Shown here piece after piece: positions 7,523 to 14,675 of a DNA stretch of 45,849 nt. Position numbers and translations under genes: made by a program. Within the stretch, counting starts at the first letter, position 1, and every line of letters starts with the position of its first letter. The stretch lies in NCBI GenBank assembly GCA_009773515.1, contig WSXX01000034.1, positions 31,999 through 77,847 of the forward strand, in the 5' to 3' direction. This stretch comes from Bacteroidota bacterium (GTDB lineage: Bacteria; Bacteroidota; Bacteroidia; Bacteroidales; Lentimicrobiaceae). The notes beneath the pieces are model-generated. The model saw only the letters and a list, made by a program, of their open reading frames with translations, did no database searches and was not told the DNA's origin.

Positions 7523-7995
7523 ATTACCACGATGTTCACCGCATTGTTGCACGCTCATTCGGAATGAAAGTAAAAGAGCTGATGAGCCACAGTCAGTCTG
7601 ATCAGATCATCAAAGTACGATCAGCTGCAATCAGAATCAATCACGATTTACTCAAGTATTCATTCAACCGGTTGAAGCGTATCTACGGCAAGCGATCGCA
7701 CAATACAATTGGCAATGCATACCGCAATTCCTGCGATCTGTACGATACCGATAAGCAGTACCGCGATTTATACGACAAAGCACATGCTGAGGCTGTGATC
7801 TTCTTTTCATCCTGGGCACCACGCAAACAGCGCTACAATCTTCATTACAGGTTACGTGAGAAAAATATGCCGGTCGACTGCAAACACCGTACAGTAAGCA
7901 TCAATCCTGATCAGGAATCATTAATCACTGGTTCTGGCCAGTTAAGAAAATTACTCAAGCAACATAATTACTCAGTTCAATATTCAATATTATGA
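7519..7995 (+). CDS. DnaA domain-IV-like protein (origin-binding domain without ATPase)
   Basis: A 158-aa protein from the ATG at 7519, chosen over an upstream in-frame ATG because AAAGGAGG lies 8 bp before it and because it makes an ATGA overlap. Residues 5-70 match the C-terminal DNA-binding domain of DnaA: VHRIVARSFGMKVKELMSHS, then RSAAIRINHDLL, and the signature-like GKRSHNTIGNA (compare G-x-R-[DS]-H-[ST]-T-[IV]). DnaA uses this domain to bind DnaA boxes in the origin. Here no AAA+ domain precedes it; an unrelated basic segment follows. It sits directly after the primase-helicase, so a role in recognising the phage origin, or capturing host DnaA sites, is a reasonable inference. Confidence 0.75.
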   Translation: MNYHDVHRIVARSFGMKVKELMSHSQSDQIIKVRSAAIRINHDLLKYSFNRLKRIYGKRSHNTIGNAYRNSCDLYDTDKQYRDLYDKAHAEAVIFFSSWAPRKQRYNLHYRLREKNMPVDCKHRTVSINPDQESLITGSGQLRKLLKQHNYSVQYSIL

Positions 7996-8255
7996 CAACC
8001 ACCACAGCTGTATTACCTGAAGTTGAAGTTTACAAAGGGCACTTCGATCGCTGGATCTACAAAACACTTCCAACCAATATGAGAGTAGCAAAAAGCACCG
8101 ACTTTGTCGATGCCCGGGGAGTTGAGATTGCAGGCGTTCATTTCCTCGTGCATAGTTATTACAGTAATCACTATGAGCATCACATATCCGCCCCCGGAGT
8201 CGTCGATAAATTCCGGCCATGGATTGAGGACAACAGATGCTATGTATTAGCCTGA
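7992..8255 (+). CDS. Hypothetical protein, 87 aa
   Basis: Unrecognised, begins MTTTTAVLPEVEVYKGHFDRW; His, Tyr and Trp are frequent in the middle (HFLVHSYYSNHYEHH). Coupled by ATGA to the DnaA-like gene. Followed by a 41-bp gap before the ParB-like gene. Confidence 0.65.
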   Translation: MTTTTAVLPEVEVYKGHFDRWIYKTLPTNMRVAKSTDFVDARGVEIAGVHFLVHSYYSNHYEHHISAPGVVDKFRPWIEDNRCYVLA

Positions 8256-8296
8256 GCAATTAACAATCATTTTTTTTCACTTAAACAAAAACGGCA

Positions 8297-10021
8297 ATGC
8301 AAACAATTGAGTACATCGAAACGCTGAACATCAGTTCCAGCGATTTAAATCCCAGGAAAACCTTTGATGACGATTCAATCAAAGAGCTTTCAAAATCTAT
8401 CATCGAAGTTGGTATACTTCAACCTATCATTGTTCGGCTTTCCCATTATAAAAAGTCAACTGAAACCTATGAATTGATATGCGGTGAACGCAGGTGGAGA
8501 GCAGCAAAATTGGCAGAGCTTGCAACGGTTCCGGCAATTGTTCGGAAGATGACCGATCAGGAAGCACTGGATCTGATGATCACCGAAAACCTGCAGAGGA
8601 AGGATGTAAGCCCACTGGATGAGGCTGAAGCATTTATGAATCTTATCGTTCACCGGGAGTATGATATCCAGTCATTAGTGACCAGGTTCGCTAAAACAGA
8701 AAGCTATATCCGCCATCGGCTGAAATTGAATGACCTGATCCCGGATTTCAAACATTTACTTCAGCTTGAAATTATTGGAATTGGTCACGCGCTTGAAATC
8801 TGCAAAATACAATCAAACGACCAGCAGGAGTTATTCAATTCTGAATATACGGAGAATAAAAGAAATACACTCTGGTGGACACTTCCTACAGTAAAAAGAC
8901 TAAAGCTTGATATTGAGAAAAGTTTCACACTGAAATTGAAAGATGCTGCATTTAACATCAATGACACCACTCTTGACGAAAAGGCTGGCTCATGCCTTAC
9001 GTGCACAAAGAATACGTCATCAAATATGATTCTTTTTCCGGATGCAACCAGTACTGGAGTATGCCTTGATCGATCATGCTTTAATCGTAAAAAAAATACA
9101 CATTTTGAACGTGAGCTCGAACGGGTACAGGAAGAAGATCCGGACGTTGTTGTAGCATATCCCGGTCATATTTATGGCGACGATGAAAAGAATGTGGCCG
9201 CGATGAAGAAAAACGGAGTACCTGCAGTTGAAATGTCATGGAATTCAGGTTGGCGCGAGTTTAAAGCACCTGAAATGCCGGAAATGCCTGAAGAATCAAA
9301 TTATGATGACCAGGAAGAATACCAGGAAGCTCTTGCTGAATACAAAGATGAGATGGTTGAATTTGAAAAAGACAAGAACGAATATGATGAAAAGCTGACT
9401 TTAGGCGAATATAAGAAAGTATTTATGGTGGCCGGCAACGATAAAGGATCTATTGTTTACATGCAACCAACCAATTTTAAAACAGCAGCTGGATCTGATG
9501 TTCCGGATTCAACAGATTTTTCTGCTCAACAGATCAAAGAACTCGAAGCTAAAGACAAACGTAATCAGGAACTGACTTTTGAGAAACTCTACAATGCAGC
9601 GAAGGATATACTTAACAATTCTGGCTACACCTCAATTCCTGAACCCATTTCAGAAAAAGAGGAAATCGCATCACTTGTTATCATGATATCCTATGCGTCC
9701 ACCGATTTAAATATCGATTTATTTGGCGAAAAAAACCGATACAACCTGGATAACAAGCGTAAACTTAACCAGGCAACTCATTTAACGGAAGATCAAAAAG
9801 CAAGGGTAATAAGATCCTGGCTCAAGAGAAATTTAGATACCAGTACTCCAAATGATCTGATCAGTGAAGCAAAAGCACTCATTGAAATTGCCAGGGAGAA
9901 ATATCCGGAAGAGTTAACCAAAGCAGATCTCGACCTGCAGGATAAATACCTGAAACGTAAGGGCAAAATTGACAATCTGATTGAAGAAATCAAAAGTAAG
10001 AAGTCGGAGAAGCAAGCCTGA
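8297..10021 (+). CDS. ParB/Spo0J-family protein with Cys cluster and acidic insert
   Basis: A 574-aa ParB-like protein. The N-terminal CTPase/ParB domain has GERRWRAAK at 63-71 and ENLQRKDVSPLDEAEAF from 97, followed by an HTH region (FAKTESYIRHRLKLNDLIP) near 130-150. A CLTC...CLDRSC cluster lies near 234-260, as in the larger ParB proteins of plasmids and phages. A very acidic stretch follows (EMPEMPEESNYDDQEEYQEA, about 330-365), then a helical C-terminus. No ParA is encoded in the window. The family normally spreads as a CTP-dependent clamp on DNA; in phages it can aid replication, gene regulation or partition. It lies in the replication module. Confidence 0.85.
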   Translation: MQTIEYIETLNISSSDLNPRKTFDDDSIKELSKSIIEVGILQPIIVRLSHYKKSTETYELICGERRWRAAKLAELATVPAIVRKMTDQEALDLMITENLQRKDVSPLDEAEAFMNLIVHREYDIQSLVTRFAKTESYIRHRLKLNDLIPDFKHLLQLEIIGIGHALEICKIQSNDQQELFNSEYTENKRNTLWWTLPTVKRLKLDIEKSFTLKLKDAAFNINDTTLDEKAGSCLTCTKNTSSNMILFPDATSTGVCLDRSCFNRKKNTHFERELERVQEEDPDVVVAYPGHIYGDDEKNVAAMKKNGVPAVEMSWNSGWREFKAPEMPEMPEESNYDDQEEYQEALAEYKDEMVEFEKDKNEYDEKLTLGEYKKVFMVAGNDKGSIVYMQPTNFKTAAGSDVPDSTDFSAQQIKELEAKDKRNQELTFEKLYNAAKDILNNSGYTSIPEPISEKEEIASLVIMISYASTDLNIDLFGEKNRYNLDNKRKLNQATHLTEDQKARVIRSWLKRNLDTSTPNDLISEAKALIEIAREKYPEELTKADLDLQDKYLKRKGKIDNLIEEIKSKKSEKQA

Positions 10022-10023
10022 GC

Positions 10024-10275
10024 ATGGTACATGAAATAACTCTCCTCCGGAAAGGATTTCGCAGATATCCTTTGTGGGACTGGAAATCAATCGGAATTGA
10101 GCATTACCGGCTCGATATGCCCGGGACCATCATCCGGGCATATCTCAGCCGAATTTCCGGGCCACTTGTCTGCCATCTGGCCGTAGCTCAATCAGAAAAC
10201 GATGTATTTGAATACATCCCCATTTCAAGCGAATTAAAAATTGATCAATTACTTCACCAAAAACAACAAGTATAA
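10024..10275 (+). CDS. Hypothetical protein, 83 aa
   Basis: Starts two bases after the ParB-like gene's stop, so probably co-translated. Basic N-terminus (MVHEITLLRKGFRRYPLWDW) and an acidic end; unrecognised. Its last base is the first base of the next start. Confidence 0.65.
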   Translation: MVHEITLLRKGFRRYPLWDWKSIGIEHYRLDMPGTIIRAYLSRISGPLVCHLAVAQSENDVFEYIPISSELKIDQLLHQKQQV

Positions 10276-10517
10276 TGACCACACAAGAAAAATACAGGCA
10301 CGTTGCATCCGGCAAGTTTGTGCTTAAAGCCAGGAGAAAACCGAAGCAGAATATTTGGGAAATTACTTATTACAATCTGGGTTCCTACAATATCTGGAGC
10401 TGGGATCGCTTCGATACAAAAGAACTGTGCGAAGAAAAAATAAAAAGCATGGTTGCAGAATCTCCAAATAAGTTCGTCGCTGAAATTGAACCCGGAGTGG
10501 AGGCCGGCACCAAATGA
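10275..10517 (+). CDS. Hypothetical protein, 80 aa
   Basis: Unrecognised; central Trp/Tyr-rich segment (IWEITYYNLGSYNIWSWDRF) suggests a small beta domain, followed by a helix. Overlaps the next gene by ATGA. Confidence 0.65.
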   Translation: MTTQEKYRHVASGKFVLKARRKPKQNIWEITYYNLGSYNIWSWDRFDTKELCEEKIKSMVAESPNKFVAEIEPGVEAGTK

Positions 10518-10822
10518 GTTACGGAACGTGCAAAAAATGCGGATGCATGGAACATACTCCATGCATCCATCCGGATCACGGCGCCTGCTGGTGGGTTGAT
10601 GATGAGCATGAACTATGCTCTCATTGCTCAATTGAAGAGATCGCCACAGATCCAGCCACTGAGCGCCATCAGGATGACCCTTGCATTATAAGTGATTGGA
10701 ACTGCCCATATCACGCATGTATGACAGATCATTGCCAGGGCAAACATGTTGCTGCAAGTGGTTCAGATTTCGGCCCTGGAATATGTGCATTAAAAAAACC
10801 TGAAGTGGAGGACAACCCATGA
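10514..10822 (+). CDS. Cys-rich phage protein, likely zinc-binding
   Basis: A 102-aa protein whose N-terminal part has the arrangement TCKKCGCMEHTPC, a gap, ACWWVDDEHELCSHC. This C-x2-C-G-C...C...C-x-W-V...L-C-x2-C pattern recurs in small phage and plasmid proteins and probably binds zinc. A second Cys/His-rich stretch (CPYHACMTDHCQGKH) follows. It overlaps both neighbours by 4 bp. Its role in replication or host take-over is unknown. Confidence 0.75.
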   Translation: MSYGTCKKCGCMEHTPCIHPDHGACWWVDDEHELCSHCSIEEIATDPATERHQDDPCIISDWNCPYHACMTDHCQGKHVAASGSDFGPGICALKKPEVEDNP

Positions 10823-11049
10823 AATACCACATCTCCGACACATACAAAGCAGCTGGAGTTCACATCGTGTTAACTCCGGCCGAAATTACTGAAGATAACT
10901 TCTGGACCAAGGTTGAGAAAAATACCAGGGAAGTTACCAAAACTCAACCCGAAAAGTACGAGCAGATCCTGTCGCAGGTAAAAGAGCACCTGAATTCAGG
11001 TGTCGGCCCGTTGACGATCGGCGGCCAAACTTTTGAAATCATTACTTAA
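10819..11049 (+). CDS. Hypothetical protein, 76 aa
   Basis: Unrecognised small protein (MKYHISDTYKAAGVHIVLTP...), Glu/Lys-rich central helix and a small C-terminal beta segment (VGPLTIGGQTFEI). Part of the overlapping early operon. Confidence 0.6.
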   Translation: MKYHISDTYKAAGVHIVLTPAEITEDNFWTKVEKNTREVTKTQPEKYEQILSQVKEHLNSGVGPLTIGGQTFEIIT

Positions 11050-11050
11050 C

Positions 11051-11566
11051 ATGGAAAACAAAATTGGAGAAACAGTAATTTTCCCGAAAGATCTACATTG
11101 TGAATTTTCGGTTGAAAATATTGAGCAGCTAAAAGTTTATAGTTTCTCAAAAAAGGATTTTGATAACTGCGAGGACTGGTCAGCAGATGAGAAACGCCTT
11201 GATTTAAAAATAGCCGACTTCTTTGTTAGCATCACTAAGAAAAGAAGCAGATTTATATATGCTTCAGGAGTTTCTTGTGGCTATTTCTACCATGAGCCGG
11301 AAAAGCTTTACTTTATTACTGAAGCTTCTCGGCCTAAAGGATTCGTACACTTCAAAACTTATTACTTTGAAAAACGCTACGCAGTCCCAAAGTCAATGTG
11401 GGATTTTGGCAATCTCATTGATGGATATCTGGCTCATGTTATGCTATCCCGTCTTAATTTGCAAAAACAGCATACACTATATCTGGCGCATGCTAAACAT
11501 CGTCAATATCTCAAAAATGCCAATAAAGACACCCATTTGGAACATGATGACGATTTACCTTTTTAA
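11051..11566 (+). CDS. Unknown protein with SSB-like acidic C-terminal tip
   Basis: A 171-aa protein from the ATG at 11051; a TTG at 11033 would overlap the previous gene and add six residues. The body (beta-rich, aromatic: SRFIYASGVSCGYFYHEPEK) is not a standard SSB OB domain that I can recognise. The C-terminus, however, ends HDDDLPF, the same type of acidic tip as bacterial SSB (DDDIPF), which recruits replication and repair proteins through its last Phe. It sits at the end of the replication operon. It may be a divergent single-strand-binding protein or a decoy/recruiter of SSB partners; the tail is seen, the role inferred. Confidence 0.65.
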   Translation: MENKIGETVIFPKDLHCEFSVENIEQLKVYSFSKKDFDNCEDWSADEKRLDLKIADFFVSITKKRSRFIYASGVSCGYFYHEPEKLYFITEASRPKGFVHFKTYYFEKRYAVPKSMWDFGNLIDGYLAHVMLSRLNLQKQHTLYLAHAKHRQYLKNANKDTHLEHDDDLPF

Positions 11567-11574
11567 TTTAACAC

Positions 11575-11811
11575 ATGACCACTCCACGCAACACCATCAC
11601 AGGATCCTGCGGCTGCCAGATATCAGCAGCTAGATCTGCACTGGGTAAAACAGTTTTCACCTGCTCAATATGTGGTGGCAAATGCTGCGATAAGCATCAT
11701 TTCTGCAATGTAGATGGCAACAATATCGCAATCACCAAAGCGCTGATCAGAAATGGAATATGCTCAAGATGTTATGGTGAAGATATTGATGCGGCTATTC
11801 AATATTTTTAA
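11575..11811 (+). CDS. Cys-rich small protein, last gene of the early operon
   Basis: A 78-aa protein with about nine Cys and several His: GSCGCQ, CSICGGKCCDKHHFC, GICSRC. Two or more zinc sites are likely. It ends 26 bp before a strong terminator. Function unknown; could bind nucleic acid or protein. Confidence 0.7.
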   Translation: MTTPRNTITGSCGCQISAARSALGKTVFTCSICGGKCCDKHHFCNVDGNNIAITKALIRNGICSRCYGEDIDAAIQYF

Positions 11812-11837
11812 ACGCTTAGAAAAATTAACAACACTTT

Positions 11838-11877
11838 ATCCCCGGCACATTTATTTGCGCCGGGGATTCTTTTTTTT
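11838..11877 (+). terminator. Strong terminator of the early operon
   Basis: A perfect 9-bp stem ATCCCCGGC / GCCGGGGAT (11838-11846, 11859-11867), a 12-nt loop, then TTCTTTTTTTT. It closes the early transcription unit before the long non-coding region. Confidence 0.9.
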
Positions 11878-11886
11878 ACGTCACGC

Positions 11887-11926
11887 CTGGCGAAGCCAGA
11901 CAAACACTTTATCCGCCCCGGGCGGA
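11887..11926. other. Two GC-rich hairpins after the early terminator
   Basis: CTGGC-GAA-GCCAG (11887-11899) and TCCGCC-CCG-GGCGGA (11912-11926). Neither is followed by a T run, so they are not classic terminators. They open the non-coding region that contains the octamer array and may be part of a replication or packaging signal. Confidence 0.5.
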
Positions 11927-12035
11927 TACCATATAACCCCGCCATCCCGGAAACACACACAGATATACAAAGGAAAACTTCGAGAAAATTTACATCTTTT
12001 CGACGACACCACCCCCAACCCCAGTATTATAATTT

Positions 12036-12318
12036 TTTGTAATTTGTAATAATAAGAGATAAGGAACAGAAAATCAGAAAGATAAGCTATTACAAATAAA
12101 TTACAAACTAAAAAGTTAGTTTGTAATTTTCTGAATTTGTAATTTTTTCTCAGGCAGGATAGGAGTGCTATAACCCGCAATTACAAAAATGCTTAAAATT
12201 TGTAATTGCTCATAATCAGCCATATAGCTAAATAATTACAATCAATTACAAACCCGTTTGTAATTTTGTAATTGTTGATTGTCAGTACATTACAAAGGTA
12301 TTTTTATCAAATTACAAA
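12036..12318. repeat. Array of TTTGTAAT octamers, candidate origin or regulator-binding array
   Basis: Thirteen exact copies in 283 bp. Plus-strand TTTGTAAT starts at 12036, 12043, 12120, 12136, 12199, 12257 and 12265. Minus-strand (ATTACAAA) starts at 12089, 12100, 12180, 12245, 12289 and 12311. A one-mismatch copy lies at 12235. Two inverted pairs are tight: one with 14-bp arms (12098-12111 and 12116-12129), another with arms meeting around CCCG (12245-12264). No gene lies here. The array separates the replication operon from the late region. It could be iterons for a phage initiator (the DnaA-like or ParB-like protein) or operators controlling the gene at 12437. Confidence 0.85.
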
Positions 12319-12392
12319 TTTTTGAATCTTTTTAGTATGTTTTTCAGGGGGTGCGATTTCGTGTTATTGTTGCCATGTCAGTAATATGCCGT

Positions 12393-12424
12393 TTTTGCGA
12401 AAACAAAAATTAAGATTACAGTTG
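12393..12424 (+). promoter_or_regulatory. Host-type promoter for the gene at 12437
   Basis: TTTTG (TTG at 12395-12397), 19-bp spacer, TACAGTTG (12417-12424), seven of eight fitting the Bacteroidota -7 motif. Start codon at 12437. The octamer array lies directly upstream. Confidence 0.65.
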
Positions 12425-12436
12425 TAAATTGGCTAC

Positions 12437-12943
12437 ATGTATACTACAACTGAAAACCGCACCATTAAACTGGTTCTCCGTAAATCGAGCTCCGAGAACT
12501 ATCTGAGATTTGTATTTAATTCCCCGGCCGGGCAACCGGTGGTTATAACCAGGGATCACGAGCTTGGGCAATATCTATTCTCCAGGGTGCGAACCGGTGG
12601 CAGTGTCAGGTACCGGAAACCCGATTTTGAAGGAATAGAAATCAACCTGATTATGCCGGCCCACGGAAACGACTGCGGACGTCATAAATTTAGCCTTTAC
12701 AGTCAGGAAGATATGGTCCGCATAAATGACTATATCGAAAGCTGTGCTTATCTTGATTTCCGCATGATGGTGCAAACCGGTAACATTGATCTGAAGATGG
12801 ATAAAAAAACGGTCATCAGCATTTATTCCGACCTCTTTTATGGTGAGGATAAATACGAAATGTTGAAGAAAGATGAGTACCGGAAGCGGAAAAAGATAAA
12901 GGAATTACTGCAAAGTGCTGCCAAATCATTGAATTACAAGTAA
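12437..12943 (+). CDS. Hypothetical protein, candidate late regulator
   Basis: A 168-aa protein with a beta-rich N-terminal half (TIKLVLRKSSSENYLRFVFN) and a helical basic C-terminus (EYRKRKKIKELLQSAAKSLN) suitable for DNA binding. It is a lone gene between the octamer array with a host-type promoter and the first late-type promoter. No family recognised. Because the late units use an unusual promoter box, a phage activator is needed somewhere; this gene is well placed to encode it, but that is inference from position only. Confidence 0.65.
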   Translation: MYTTTENRTIKLVLRKSSSENYLRFVFNSPAGQPVVITRDHELGQYLFSRVRTGGSVRYRKPDFEGIEINLIMPAHGNDCGRHKFSLYSQEDMVRINDYIESCAYLDFRMMVQTGNIDLKMDKKTVISIYSDLFYGEDKYEMLKKDEYRKRKKIKELLQSAAKSLNYK

Positions 12944-12964
12944 TAATAATATTTATCAGTGATT

Positions 12965-13002
12965 TGTCCCCTTTATGGTGCCAAATCGCTGATTTAAACC
13001 CT
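12965..13002 (+). promoter_or_regulatory. Late-type promoter, weak copy
   Basis: TGTCCCCTTT (12965-12974, two extra C), then exactly 20 nt, then TAAACCCT (12995-13002). Spacing equals that of the other late sites, but both boxes are degenerate. Gene start at 13009. Confidence 0.4.
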
Positions 13003-13008
13003 GAAAAT

Positions 13009-13398
13009 ATGTTGGTAATCGAAATCGCTTACAAGTATGACTCCGGAGAGGCATATACCCTATTGCCGATAAGGCTGATGTCCGGATCAATTTCACTTCA
13101 GGGTTCACCCTCCAGATCCGGATTTATTGAACAGGCTGAATGCAATGCTTATATACCCTATTTATCTGATGAGATGGATGCGGTTATTTTCAAACTCTCA
13201 AAACTGGGTGGTATCTTCATAGTTAAGGATACAAGTAACCTATTCCACGAGCTAGGCAATGACGAAGTAAAAGCAATGCTGAAATATAAACGGCTCAATC
13301 CTGGACAGCCTGGCGGAAAGTATGGGTATGAATTACAAATTACATTTTCTTCACCCTCCGGAATACCTGTTCAGTCCTTTAACAGCTCTGCTTCATAA
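13009..13398 (+). CDS. Hypothetical protein before the capsid protease
   Basis: A 129-aa protein from the ATG at 13009; the in-frame TTG at 12964 would start inside the promoter-like box. Unrecognised: beta-rich (VIEIAYKYDSGEAYTLLPIR, then GFIEQAECNAYIPYLSDEMD). Its position just before the head genes suggests a minor structural or head-accessory protein. The next late promoter lies within its last codons. Confidence 0.6.
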   Translation: MLVIEIAYKYDSGEAYTLLPIRLMSGSISLQGSPSRSGFIEQAECNAYIPYLSDEMDAVIFKLSKLGGIFIVKDTSNLFHELGNDEVKAMLKYKRLNPGQPGGKYGYELQITFSSPSGIPVQSFNSSAS

Positions 13399-13408
13399 TA
13401 TAATATTG
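13373..13408 (+). promoter_or_regulatory. Late-type promoter for the head operon
   Basis: AGTCCTTT (13373-13380), exactly 20 nt, TAATATTG (13401-13408), followed by TAGAAAC as at the promoters at 26036 and 42519. The protease gene begins at 13426. Confidence 0.65.
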
Positions 13409-13425
13409 TAGAAACAAATTTATTC

Positions 13426-14670
13426 ATGATGCGGGCATTTCAACCACACTTAGTTTCTGCGATTCTCACCGAACCATGGGCGATCTACGAAAAGGTAGTT
13501 TCAGACTATGCACCAATTGTGCTTAACATTCTGAATAAGGATGTTGTTTTTGATGCCGGTGAACCAGTTTTGCCAAGTGCAATAAGTGTGAATGCCCGTA
13601 ATTCAGCAGGATCTGTTTCATCTTCAAGTGACCCTGTTAATGTTTCAGTGATTACCATTGCTGGACCTTTAACGAAAAATGATCAGTTTTGTGGACCAGC
13701 AGGCACCAAGAGCATCGGCAACTGGATAAAGCAGGCAGATAAAGATCCTTCAATTGGTGCTATAGTTTTAAATATCGACAGTCCTGGTGGAACTGTCAAT
13801 GGTACCGAAGAACTCGGTAACATCATCAGGCAAACAAAAAAGCCAATAATTGCATTTGTTGAAGATATGGCTGCTTCAGCTGCCTATTGGTTAGCTGCGG
13901 CATGTGATGAAATCATCGCAAATAATTCAACCGCCCAGGTTGGAAGTATTGGCGTACTTACCTCATTCATGGATATGCAGCCGGCACTTGAATTGCAGGG
14001 TTATAAATTCCATTTGATCACAGCTCCTCAGTCAACCGACAAAGTAAAAACCTGGCAACAGTTAAGATCAGGAAATTATGAAGAGTACAAAGAAAATGTA
14101 CTGAAGCCCCTGGCTCAGAAATTTATTGATTCCGTTAAATCCGATAGGCCATCAGCTGAAGAAAAACACTTCACAGCTGATATTTATTTTGCCCAGGATG
14201 TTGTGGGATCTTTGATTGACAAAATTGGAAACTTTGATTCTGCAGTATCAAGAGCTGCTGAATTATCACTCACATCAGCTTACTTACCCAATCCCAATAC
14301 CAAATTAAATATGAACAAACCTGATCTGAAGAGGCTTGCAAAAGCTTCAGGAGTGCCAACACTCGAGAGTGTTGATGGCTCCATCACTCTTACTGCTGAA
14401 CAGGCTGTAGCTGTTGAAGGTGCTCTTGAGGCGCATGAAACATCTAATGCAACCTTGTCTCAGAAAGTAACGGACTCTTCCAACCAGCAGGCGCGAGTTA
14501 CTGAACTTGAAGGACAACTTCAGACAGCAAACGAGCGTATTGCGGAACTCGAAAAAGATCCTGCAGAAACAACTGCTGATCTTAACAAAGAAACCGATGC
14601 CAATGGCGGAGGTGCAAATGATGAATCATTCTTCGCACGTCTAGGACGTCTTTCTAACCAGAACAAATAA
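13426..14670 (+). CDS. S49-family capsid maturation protease with C-terminal scaffold-like tail
   Basis: A 414-aa SppA/ClpP-fold serine protease of the kind that processes phage proheads (compare lambda C). Visible: beta strand and oxyanion motif IVLNIDSPGGTV around 113-124, nucleophile Ser151 in DMAASAAYWLA, and the QVGSIGVLTS segment near 171-180. The C-terminal quarter (from about 325) is Glu/Gln-rich coiled coil (TELEGQLQTANERIAELEKD), probably an internal scaffolding domain, similar to the lambda C/Nu3 arrangement. It is directly upstream of the major capsid gene. Two ATGs are adjacent (13426, 13429). Confidence 0.88.
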   Translation: MMRAFQPHLVSAILTEPWAIYEKVVSDYAPIVLNILNKDVVFDAGEPVLPSAISVNARNSAGSVSSSSDPVNVSVITIAGPLTKNDQFCGPAGTKSIGNWIKQADKDPSIGAIVLNIDSPGGTVNGTEELGNIIRQTKKPIIAFVEDMAASAAYWLAAACDEIIANNSTAQVGSIGVLTSFMDMQPALELQGYKFHLITAPQSTDKVKTWQQLRSGNYEEYKENVLKPLAQKFIDSVKSDRPSAEEKHFTADIYFAQDVVGSLIDKIGNFDSAVSRAAELSLTSAYLPNPNTKLNMNKPDLKRLAKASGVPTLESVDGSITLTAEQAVAVEGALEAHETSNATLSQKVTDSSNQQARVTELEGQLQTANERIAELEKDPAETTADLNKETDANGGGANDESFFARLGRLSNQNK

Positions 14671-14675
14671 TTGAA

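Noticed and set aside
11753-12180. Open frames across 11753-12049 and 11881-12180
   Set aside because: They run through the early terminator or the octamer array and their translations are low-complexity or Cys/Leu-rich without domain character.
12036-12318. CRISPR array
   Set aside because: The octamers are short, irregularly spaced, in both orientations, and no Cas gene is present.
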